A stretch of 64,000 nucleotides of DNA from assembly GCA_025267735.1 (NCBI GenBank), contig CM046294.1, positions 38,501,570 to 38,565,569 of the forward strand, in the 5' to 3' direction. A model generated the notes under the pieces. That model was not told the DNA's origin and searched no databases. It worked only from the letters and a program-made list of their open reading frames with translations. Made by a program: the position numbers and the translations under genes. The DNA is from Mactra quadrangularis (Eukaryota; Mollusca; Bivalvia; Venerida; Mactridae). Shown in pieces: positions 22,216 through 32,579 of the stretch. How positions within the stretch are numbered: the stretch's first letter is position 1; each line of letters starts with the position of its first letter.

Positions 22216-22749
22216 CTCTTCCCCGTCCTAAATGGTTGGATGATTTCCCTACCCCAAGTTAATTTAGAAAAAGCCAAATTAAACACCCAAATTTAGTCCA
22301 AAAAGATAACAGGATAAATTTAGAAAGAGCCAAACTTAATACCCAAATTTAAGTCAAAATATTATAACACAGAGGCTTCATGGCATAGTCCATACTTTTG
22401 CTAATGAGAACACTCGAAAATAGGAAATCATATTTTCAGCATACAAGTTAATAGCCAAAAATAATCTAACAATTTCAAATGCATTGACATAATTTACAAG
22501 TGTAACTCTCAATACCCAAAGAGTTGGTAGCAATTATGTTTATGCAAACACCCTGGTACCACTGGGATCAATTGTCACATTGCATTATGAATTCTTCCCG
22601 GTATGGTTTCCTAGAAACACAATAAATGACAGAATCATATAATTCTATGGGCTGTGGAACAAGGTGTTCAAGCCTTTTTGTGCCATCCATGCATCTTCAG
22701 AGCCCAATAGGGAGTGACCTGTCAAGACATCATGGTGGGCCGTGAATAT

Positions 22750-23225
22750 GGAATTTTTTAAACTTCATTTTTAAAGTGTTGGAGACTTTTCAAGCCTCAC
22801 CCTTTCCAAATAGGAGATAGTTTTACTAGTTATTTTAGGTATGCTGGAGTTGAGAACATAAACCAAGTCCCCTAGAGTGTATGGTTTCTCCAGGGCCCCT
22901 AGATCTTGATCCCTTCTTATATTATCCTGACTACATCTCAAAAGTTTCCCTAACAATCTTATGGTTTAGCTTAATTTTTCCCTCCAACCTGGCTTAATAC
23001 CACTCCTGTATTCCGCCCTCCCTAGCTTGGACTTAGATAAGAGAATGAACCAAGTCAGCAGGTTAGAATACTAATTTCTTGGGAGTGAATCCGGTCATCC
23101 AATTAACACGTGAACGGATGGCTCCCGCTGTCTAGGGTTGGTAGATATCCCAAGTATTAGGAGATTTATGGACGAAACACCTCAAAGAGTCCAATAAGGT
23201 CCTAAATAATCTTTCTACTTGACCT
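22750..23225 (-). pseudogene. Ty3-type integrase C-terminal remnant
   Basis: The minus-strand frames, with several stops, recall the end of a retroviral-type integrase core (TGFTPKKLVF region) and the following domain (LEKPYTLGDLVYVL at 22870-22900). Broken by multiple stop codons; not functional. Confidence 0.65.
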
Positions 23226-23286
23226 TATGAATTCTTTTTAATTTAGAAAAACACAAATATAAAAATACTAAAAAACCTATCCCACT

Positions 23287-23465
23287 AGAATTCATGCAAC
23301 CTGGTAGCATTCTCTTAAGATAGATGGATAAACTCCTCTAACTTCATGCCTCTTATATCAGCTGAGAACTTGCCAACATCTCCCAAAAATAAAGGATGAT
23401 TACAACCTAAATCCGATCTGGGAGACAGGTACGGTGCATCAGTTTCCAGCAGGATTCGATCATTC
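23287..23465 (-). pseudogene. TatD-type deoxyribonuclease C-terminal fragment
   Basis: Reads NDRILLETDAPYL...NHPLFLGD...ENATRLHEF with one internal stop. The ETDAPYL block is the hallmark of TatD/TATDN metal-dependent nucleases, closest in feel to TATDN2. It lies between gag-like and integrase-like remnants in the same orientation. Only the last ~60 residues are present. Confidence 0.65.
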
Positions 23466-23689
23466 ATTTTGGACTTTAAATTTATATAATTTTGTTTTTA
23501 GTCCCCCAACATTACTAATAATATGTCCAATTCTATTTCTTATTTGGTTACTTTTTCCTAAATGTTGTTTTGCGTGTTGGGGTTTTTGAATGTTTGGTCA
23601 TTTGATCCATTCGTGGTCAGGGCTTGATTGGCAGGAATGAGGCACGAATCTTCATATTCATGAAGGACAAGGTCATACCCCTCCCAACA

Positions 23690-23960
23690 GCTTTGACCGA
23701 TTCAGACTGACGACCAAATATACCTCTTTGATTTAGTTGGAACCACCTATTTCCTCTTAGGCTGACTGGACCGAATTTGGATGAGTGGACCCGGTAATAA
23801 TGTGGTGTCCGGCCTCCCTGTCCAAGCATTCTTGGCATAAACGCATAATAGCTTATTGCACCATGCGTTCTTGAGGGAGTTCCGGGAATGCCTTATAAGC
23901 CAGGTCCTCAATCCTATCTGCCCAATCATCTAAACTTTCATCAGGATTTTTGTTTTTCCA
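23690..23960 (-). pseudogene. Retrotransposon gag-like remnant
   Basis: Contains ESLDDWADRIEDLAYKAFP and, after stops and a frameshift, CLDREAGHH and WFQLNQ...IFGRQ, a pattern of molluscan Ty3-type gag capsid regions. Several in-frame stops and at least one frameshift. Confidence 0.6.
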
Positions 23961-24559
23961 TCTGAAATTCAGTCATAAGGGTTTCCACTAAATCTTTCCT
24001 ACCATTTCTATTAGTTTTGGTGTAAATTAGGATCGGTGACCGTTTTCCTTGGTGTAGCAGTGATGCCAGACTCCGAAGGACTAGCCCTGGTATCAATGCC
24101 CTAGGCTAGCTTTAACTTCTGGATATAGGAATCACTTTCTATGTCACCTCTATCTAGATTTACCTCCTGAATAACACCAAAGTCTAATAAATCAATTATT
24201 TGAGGCATTACCCTTAACTGTTTAATTTCAGTTACATTTTGCCGGGTAAATGGAAGATGTTACCTAAAATTAATTATAATCTAGTTATATTTTCAGCAAT
24301 TTTGGGGCCCACACCAAGAATATTCTTAAGTTCTTTACTACTTGCCTCATTAATTTTGATTAATTTAATTGTTTTGGCCATTCCGAAAATTTCAATCCAA
24401 AATTGATAATAATAAATATAAATTGATACTACAGTGAAATGTTGTTAAGATTTAATATCCCTGTCCTATTCCAAGTAAAAATAGCTGTTATTTATGAAAC
24501 GTGACCAGTCACAGGACAAAGAATCAAGGCCAAGAATTGACAGGAAGTATATTGACGAA

Positions 24560-25230
24560 ACGTAAACAAGTCCCAGATCACTGAACAGAGCGAAACGTGG
24601 GGTGTCTAGATCACTAAGCAATGTCCAAACCCAAACCAGATCACAAAAAATGAGCACAATGATTACTTCTAGATCGCTATGCGAAACAGTAGAAGCGTAC
24701 CACTATGCCTATTCAAGCGAAACGTGGTCAAATCCGGATTGCAATGAGTGAAACGTAAACAGTACCCAGATCACCCTATAAAGCAAAACGTGGGGTGTCT
24801 AGATCACTAAGCAGTGTCCAAATCAAAACCAGATCACAGAAAACGAGCAAAATGATTACTTCTAGATCGCTATGCGAAACAGTAGAAGCGTACCACAATG
24901 CCTATTCAAGCGAAACGTGGTCAAATCCAGACTGCAACCAGTGAAACGTAAACAATACCCAGATCACCCAATACAGCAAAACGTGGGGAGTCTAGATCAC
25001 AAATCTGTGCCCAGGTTCAAACCAGATCACAAAAAATGAGCACAATAGTTACTTCTAGATCGCTATGCGAAACAGTAGAAGCGTACCAAAATGCCAAGTC
25101 AAGCGAAACGTGGCCAAGCCTGAACTGCAATATGCGAAACGTAAACTAATTCCCAGATTACAGTACCAAATGAAACGTGGGCAGTCAAGATCATCAACTA
25201 TCCTTGGTCAAACCCTATGGCACAGTGAAA
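24560..25230. repeat. ~193-bp tandem repeat array
   Basis: About 3.5 copies. The core ACTTCTAGATCGCTATGCGAAAC recurs near 24664, 24858 and 25051 (spacing about 194 and 193). Each copy also holds internal GCGAAACGT motifs. It sits at the 5' side of the LTR-element relic and may be its leader region or an independent satellite. Confidence 0.85.
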
Positions 25231-25269
25231 TAACACCTGGGTCCAACCAGATCACCAAACAGCCTCAAA

Positions 25270-26090
25270 TATAAGCACTAAATCATAAATAGGGATATAA
25301 TTACAATGACAAAACAATAAAAGATGTCCAGATTGTTGGTCACAGACCCAAAGCTAAGTGATATCTAAGTGGTGGTTGTAAACAAATAATGAAAATACAA
25401 CCCACTGTTATCACCTTGTATGGGTCAGCAAGTCCTATCAAATTGACAAGTTGATATTAATTTGAATTATTTTTTTTATAGGTATTATTATTGAAGGTCC
25501 TATTTCCTTCCCTGTCCCAATTTCGTCACGATTTTTGTTTTTGTTGATATTTTAACAGGTGTTCGTAAGTTGCCAAGGAAAATTAATCTATGCATAGAAT
25601 TAAGTTCTAAAACGCAATTGCAAATATAGATCTATTCCTGCTGTTTTTATTTTTTTTCAATTACATCCTTGGGGTGACGAAATAAGGACACCGGAGTGTA
25701 TAAGCCCGAAATTTAAAAAAAAACGGACAATTTTCTCATTTTATTTATTTTTCGAACGGAAGTGACGTTTGGTCACGGCTAAACACCACGCATCTCACGG
25801 GATTTTTCACCGCCAAAATGCACTTTGTGTTTCTTAACCAACCTTCCAATTCTGTCCAAAAATAAATAAAAAGACCTAAATGTGATTTCAATTGAATCGG
25901 TTTAGAAACATCGACAAGTATAGAAACGTTTAGCACAAATGCTGTTTACGATTTTTGGATTTGGCTATAAACTTAGAACTAAAGTTTAGATTTCATCGTA
26001 TATCTAATTAGTCGAATTACTGTATAGTATTTATTTCGCCGATCTCCGATTATATAACATATGCATAGTTTCCTTTTCTCAACGGTCTAC
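25270..26090. other. Unassigned non-coding DNA
   Basis: AT-rich DNA between the LTR-element relic and the unit-end repeat. I see no gene and no repeat structure I can support. Confidence 0.5.
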
Positions 26091-28590
26091 AGATATATAA
26101 TTTCACAATGACTTCGTATGTTAAAATGTTCGCATTATAACACTCTTGATATCGTGATAGCATGTATTTAGTCTCCGTTAAACCATTTAAACGTTGTCAG
26201 CTGAGGCAAAAATTGAATATATATACATAAGCCGTAATTGTAAACTATGCCTCCCCGTGCAAAAAGTAAAATAAATATTATAAAATGAGTACATATATAA
26301 ACATTGCGTGCAATGTAATATGAATACGATTGTATTTGTTTAACAAATATGTTCTACATATCCATAGCTCATTTCAATAGTTCATAGATTTATTACAAGG
26401 TCCATTAATATATTTTCTTTTGACTCTGTCATGAGCGATTGATTTTTATTGAAATGTGAAAAGAATATAAACTTGTTCTTTAATTTGTAAGATTTTGATA
26501 AGAGTTTATTCAAAACACAAAATATTAACTTCCTCAATTATGGTTTATGCTTTAATAGAAAACTATTCAATATGTACAGCATAACGTTGCTTTAAGAGAG
26601 ATAATAATTGTTTACTTTTGGAGGAAAATAAACTCTTGAAATTCAAATTTTAATTTCAACTGCCTACTTATAATATTTAAATCTTTTTGTGAAGTTTTTG
26701 TTTGATTTAAGAGCATATCATTCAAAACTTTCTACAATTGATACGATAGTTAAGCATTTGTATACCAGTCAAACCAATGTTAAGCGATTTAGAGAAACTC
26801 CTTTATCTTCTCCTCGTTATCAATTTAAATAAATCATTACTAATGTAGTGTAACGTGAACTTAACGCCACAGAATGGCAATTGTTTTTGGATATTATGAC
26901 AGTCAGTTATCATGAACATACTCCCTGGAATGACTAGATTTCTTAAGATTTACTAGTAATAAGCATATAACCATGCCAATGTCTGTAATCTATGCTGTTT
27001 GTCATTGAGGGAAAGGAGACTGAGGCGTAGGAATATTCAAAACATAAAAAAAAACAAATATTAATTGATAGTAAATATTATCTAGATTTTTTCAATGTAA
27101 AAATAATTCATTAAATGTCGTAAATAATTGAATCAATTATATCGAACAAAAAGGCAGAGTATTTGTTAGCATTTGTGATTTATTTAATGTTTTCATGCGT
27201 TACATTTTGTAGCATTACATTTTCTAGCCGATGTTTCCTTTTTTAAAACAAATTGCATACATTGATTTTATTAGAACGAAAATAGAAAAGCGTCTGCCAG
27301 TTTAATTTAATTTGTAGTAGTTCGATAACATGACCGGCATGCGTTTGTTAAAACATATACAAGAGGGCCAATTGTATTATAAACATATAAACTGATACAT
27401 GTAAAATGACACATGAACTTGGTGTTCGTACCAGTACCTCAAATTCTGCCGTACTAAGTGAGCTTCGGCGCTTTCCACTATATATTTTTGTAAAGAAAGA
27501 GCTTTAAAATATTGGAAAAAAAAATACCCAGAATTTATTAGCATACCAAATTTAAAGAGAACACTGTAACATTAATGAAATAAATAATACAAAACTCGTG
27601 TTAACACTCTCCAACACAAATTTGAGAATTTAGGATTTGCGTATCTGTTTAACAGTAATATTCTAAATAACAATCATGTAAATTTATTGAAGCTAAGACT
27701 GCGCTATAAATATATACAAACTTGGAATAATAACATAAACAATCAAACAAAAATGACATATGTTTTAAAATGTATACAACATAATATACTTTCGAAAAAA
27801 TATTGACTTCATTAAAATATAGTAATTCGAAAATAACTTACTCGATTCAAACTTGGCTCACATAATTTAGAAATTGAAGTTGGTCGCCATGATGGAACAA
27901 TTATACAACAAAGAATATGTAAATTATGCTCACAAAACGCCATAGAAACATTTCATAATGTGTTGCTAATCAGCTCAAACTAAATGTTTTTAACAAACAT
28001 CTTGGCCTTCTCTAAATAAATTTTTCTATTTAATGGCGAATAAAAATGAACATACAATGGACAAATTGTCATAATTCAATTACTTTTCTATGACATTTAG
28101 GATAGGCAAGTTACCATCTATTTTTTAATAATGCTATAATGTATTTGACTCTATTCCAATTTACATAATACACACACGTACACACATTGCAAGTTTAGCT
28201 TATTTATACTTGCCAATGTATGCACTTTTATTTGTTTTAAACTGACTATGGACTAAACGCAATTTACATGTCACCCTGTCATCTAAATAAAATTGTTAAT
28301 CATTTAAACAGTTTTAGTTACTGAAACGTATAACACCCTGTCGTCTAAATAAAATTATTAATCATTTAAACAGTATTTAGTTAATGAAACAGGTAACACC
28401 CTGTCATATGAATAACATTAATCATTTAAACAGTATTTAGTTACTGAATCGGGTAACATTATGTCATCTGAATAAAATTAATCATTTAAACCGTATTTAG
28501 TTACTGAAATTGGTAACACCCCTGTCATCTAAATAAAATTAATCATTTAAACGGTATTTAGTTACTGAAACGGGTAATGGTTGGATCTGT
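26090..28590 (+). repeat. Unit-end repeat U1 with RT-tail remnant and minisatellite
   Basis: Aligns along most of its length with 58230-60560 and, for its first part, with 61310-61397 plus 62590-63310. Part of it (27560-28150) is a decayed post-RT region of a non-LTR retrotransposon (HNLEIEVGRH...RICKLC signature). It ends in about five copies of a ~60-bp minisatellite (28271-28585). Confidence 0.8.
28271..28585. repeat. ~60-bp minisatellite, unit 1
   Basis: About five copies of a unit built on CACCCTGTCATCTGAATAAAA, TTAATCATTTAAACAG and TATTTAGTTACTGAAACGGG. The same array occurs at the end of unit 2 (60281-60560). The repeats are contiguous with no spacers, so this is not a CRISPR array. 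Confidence 0.9.
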
Positions 28591-29050
28591 CTCAGACCAT
28601 TTAGAAAACAAAACCAAATGTAAATTAATATTTCTAAGGTTTAAATATATTTTATTGCAATTTGCTTAATGTGAATGCATTATATGTGAGTGTTACCTAT
28701 GTTTTGCTGCTTGATATATATTTTGTTTTGTTCGTTTAAATATTTGATCAGTGTGCTTTTTATCATGTTGATGTAATAAAATCATGAATTGTATAATTAT
28801 GTTTATAGCCATACGTACTATGTACTGAATCATATAAACTGTAAAAAATAGCATTCATGATAATGTATTTGAAGTTATCAGATATATGTAAAACATCCCT
28901 GAGTTAACTCTATATTCAAGTATTTATACTTTTAGGGAATACATTATGCTTATTTTGCATTTATATAACACAAAATAAATTCTACCTTCCCTGATATGTA
29001 AAAACGCAACAAAATAATCTAGTTGCAAAGTTAATTTTACTAAAGTTATA

Positions 29051-29260
29051 TTAGGCCACAACAAGTTGATCATATGTTCTACGTTTTTTTTCTGAATTGA
29101 GGCGAGCTAAAAAAACAACCTTTTTTATTCACTTGCTTTATATAGCGGTTTGACCAAATTTTTATGGGCGAGCGAGGAAATAAATTTTTTTTTGTAAAAA
29201 CCATCAACATTAAAGTGCGAACGAATCCATAGAACATATGATCAATTTGTTGTGGCCTTA
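29051..29260. mobile_element. MITE with ~30-bp terminal inverted repeats
   Basis: Left end TTAGGCCACAACAAGTTGATCATATGTTCTA and the right-end reverse complement match over about 30 bp with two or three mismatches, enclosing 210 bp with no coding frame. A TA or TTA target duplication is possible. Transposase family not assigned. Confidence 0.8.
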
Positions 29261-29269
29261 GATCTTTAA

Positions 29270-30350
29270 ATTAAATAATAAACATTTGTGTAACATGTTA
29301 GTAATCCTTACATATTAAAACAATTTGATTGTATGCAGATAGAGTCTAAATTATAAACATAAGAGATGCAAGAAGAAATTAAAAAATGAGAAATCAAAAA
29401 TATTTAAATAAAAAAGTGAAATAAATAAATTAAGTTTACCTTACAGTAAAACGATATCCATATAAGTAGCGCACTCATCGAATGTTCGTCAGACTATGAA
29501 TAATTCATGCGTTTATATTTGGGTAAACACATTTTATCTTCCGGTATACGGTTGTCTTTTACGTCTTACTTTAGTAAAAGAGGATCATGTTACTAGATCG
29601 TTCACCTGAGTTCATAAGTATTATGTAACTTTCAGATATTTGCGGATCGAGCGTATGCCAATGCTTATATAAGATTCATCCAAATGACCTAGTTAATGCT
29701 TCTTGTTACCCATGACTGAACTCTTCAAAACTGGTCTGTCTTGAAGCAATTTATTTTCTAACTACATGTATTGAAGATTTTGGCGAAGCTATGACATTAA
29801 GATTGTTCATGAGATTTTTTGTTCAATATAACAACCTTGCATATGATCATTACATAACTCATTAAAAGCTTGTTCAAGGTATTTATAAAACTAAAGTAAA
29901 TGATAAAAAATGTTGAGAATTTAAGCAGGTATCTTACCTTTACCATATTCAGAGGCCTTTAAATAAATAATTGAACTAGTAACCACATTTCAACAAAATG
30001 ATCAATTTACCATTACAATTTACCATTACAAAATTAATAACAATTATAATGACCATTGGAGTAAAATACTTGAACGTAGTGTTCATATTTTTAATGACTT
30101 GACCTAGCGATCCTAATCGATGACCCCAATATAATACATCTCACCTTAAGTTGCTTTGATACAGAGGTTCTGTGAAAGTTTGGTAAGAAGAAAGTAAACT
30201 GTGACATCTAAATGACTGTTGATTGATGTCGCTTAAGATAGACCCGACAAAAGAAGGAAATCAAGCGTTTATAACTTCATATTAAGCGTAAGTTTAAATA
30301 CACAACTTCATATTGACACATGTATTGCATGCTTTTTCGAGGCTAGACAT
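29270..30350. other. Unassigned non-coding DNA
   Basis: AT-rich, with no gene or repeat that I can support. Confidence 0.5.
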
Positions 30351-30364
30351 AACGGTAGAATTTC

Positions 30365-30426
30365 ATCTACTGGTTGAAGGTTTTAAGATTCTTAGCAAAA
30401 AAATCTTTTAACCTTCAACCAGTAGA
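30365..30426. repeat. 26-bp stem hairpin
   Basis: Arms 30365-30390 and 30401-30426 (ATCTACTGGTTGAAGG and its reverse complement at the outer ends) pair with about two mismatches around a 10-nt loop. Weaker pairing continues outside. It could be a small foldback element or a structured RNA; no evidence decides. Confidence 0.7.
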
Positions 30427-30493
30427 TATCAAATTACCAAGCAGTGACTTCAAATGTTCAATAAACACGTTAATTAAGTCAAAATAGCAAACA

Positions 30494-30935
30494 ATGTGGA
30501 ACAATGCAATTTTCAATAAGTTACATGACAGAAAGCCAACATCTTCGTCAATAATATGTCCTAATCGCCGAGATCAAATAGTGATTTCGCGATGTAGAAT
30601 TGGTCATACCAGATTAACACATCCATACCTTCTCAAAAGAGAGGAAGCACCTAAATGTATACCATGTGACGAGCATTTCAATGTCAAACACGTTCTCCTT
30701 GACTGTCATGACATTCGTGACAAACATTTTAAAGTTAACTTACTTAAAGAACTTTTTGAGTCTGTACCATTATATGCGATACTTAACTTTTAGAAGGAAA
30801 TTAATGTATATCATAAGATAAAGAGTTTTACATTACTAATTTTGTTTGAAACATTAATATCATTGATTGCTTTCGGCGCGATATGACCTTGTTGTGTTGC
30901 TGCGCCGTAAAACCCAAACAAAACAAACAAACACA
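30494..30935 (+). mobile_element. 5'-truncated non-LTR retrotransposon 3' end
   Basis: An open frame of 99 codons recalls the RNase-H/C-terminal end of jockey-like elements (RCRIGHTRLTH, then C-x2-C...H...C). It is followed by a 3' tail TTGCTGCGCCGTAAAACCCAAACAAAACAAAC. The tail core is shared with SINEs elsewhere in this window. Confidence 0.75.
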
Positions 30936-30939
30936 ATTT

Positions 30940-32560
30940 CAGTGTGTCACGCAAAATGGTTATAATAATTGAGGCTCTGCAGTGAGTGCATGAACCTGGT
31001 TCAAATGTAGCGTTTATATAAATAAATATTTGTATCGAACTAGAAAATACTTACATGTCCCTAATTTACTACATTTTTGCTGATAGATTTTAATTTAAAA
31101 TCTTGACACAATTGAAACAATCAAAGTCTGCCGAAACAAACGATGAGACATCGGATACCAACATACGAGTGACAGTAATAAGTTCAATACTTCTATGATT
31201 TTTTTGTTGAAATTCATGGACAAATGTAGATGGAATTGTAAATAAAAAAATATTTCCCTATGTATAACATATGTCTAATCGTTGACCAGCTACGTAGAAA
31301 CATGTCGTCTGCTCAATTAAATGTTGCCTGCTAAATCAATATTTTATCTATTGTTTAAAAAAATGGTGGAAATATTGACGGATTGACATACAGTTTGGAA
31401 CCAGGCGCAGCAAAAACAATTTACTTACTCAATTTTGTCAGAGATATTCATAAATACAGTACTAGTAACATTATCAATAACTATGAATGGGCCTCAATTT
31501 ATTTCCTTTGCTAGCAAACATAAAAAAGAAACATGTGATACTTGAAGGTTTCACCTCTTTTATGATTAAATCACTATACTACAATTTTCTTTTGATGTCC
31601 AAGATTTATAAGTTGTGTCTTTAAGTGAGATAAATTGCAATATGTAATTTTGTCATGAAATACAGTGTATGCATCCACTTATGTTGAAATACAGATGCGT
31701 CGCTTATCAGGAAGTTATAAATAACTCTGCGTAATTACTATTTACAATGAACCCTTATGTGTTTTGCCGTGAGATAAACTTGTGTAAATCCATCATTCAA
31801 AAAAGAGTGAGAATTTATATTTATATCACATATTTTAAATCACCAGCATACAGCTGCTTGTACAAATATGTGTCTTTTGATTAAACGGATTGGCTAATTA
31901 AGAAACAAAAACATTGGCAAAAATTAGCTATATATTAAATGACATTAAAATGTTATACATGCTTAAATGGTTGTGTTGTAACGTTGAAGTTATCGAAACT
32001 TTGCTTGAATATGTTCTTTGGCTATGATTATTATCGATGTATGAACAACTATTTTGTCAAATTATATTCCATCTGATACAATTGTACATGTATACTCTTT
32101 TGGGCAACTGCTCTGACACTATTTCAAATTTAATTATTACAGGTCGGTCAAGTGATGTTCTTAATGTCCTTAGAAATGGTTGGCGCTCCAGATTAACCCT
32201 TCTGAATCACACACTAATCGATGGCTGACAACTTTCCTTCCTTGCAAAACGATAGAAAACATTCATAAGGTAGTACTTCAAATCCGGCAGTCGGTTTCCT
32301 TAGACAGTTATGTATGCCGCAGTGCCATTTTACTTCATATGTTAATATATTTTTTTAGTTGTTGTCCTTACCCATAAAGTTGTGTTACGATCTTCCAAAT
32401 AATATAAAACAATCTGGTTCTATACACCAATTATGTAAACTTTAAAAGCTAACAACAACATTTTATATCCCTTTTTAAATTGTTCACTTGGCAATAGGTG
32501 AGACTATATCATTCTCTGCTAAATTGGAAACAATGATGGGTATTTAAGGAAATGTGTTAT
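30940..32560. other. Spacer between the two duplicated units
   Basis: AT-rich with short spurious frames only. No homology to other parts of the window was noticed. Confidence 0.5.
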
Positions 32561-32579
32561 TTGACCATACTTAGCTTAT

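Larger units (their letters stand above)
3500..28600. repeat. Segmental duplication unit 1
   Basis: This block aligns in order with 32.6-60.6 kb: gene-flanking DNA (3.5-7.3 kb), the IgSF receptor gene (7.68-21.8 kb), a dispersed RT-tail repeat and a ~60-bp minisatellite (26.1-28.6 kb). Differences are mostly insertions: a non-LTR element at 12.7-14.8 kb, about 1.6 kb in the intron at 19.2-21.1 kb, and an LTR-element relic at 22.0-25.3 kb, all absent from unit 2. Unit 2 has its own insertion at 40.9-44.4 kb. Confidence 0.85.

Noticed and set aside
21954..22262. 102-codon plus-strand open frame
   Set aside because: It is antisense to the probable LTR and purine tract; no protein similarity recognised.
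28271..28585. Regular ~60-bp repeats as a CRISPR array
   Set aside because: Units are contiguous and degenerate with no unique spacers, and the genome is eukaryotic.
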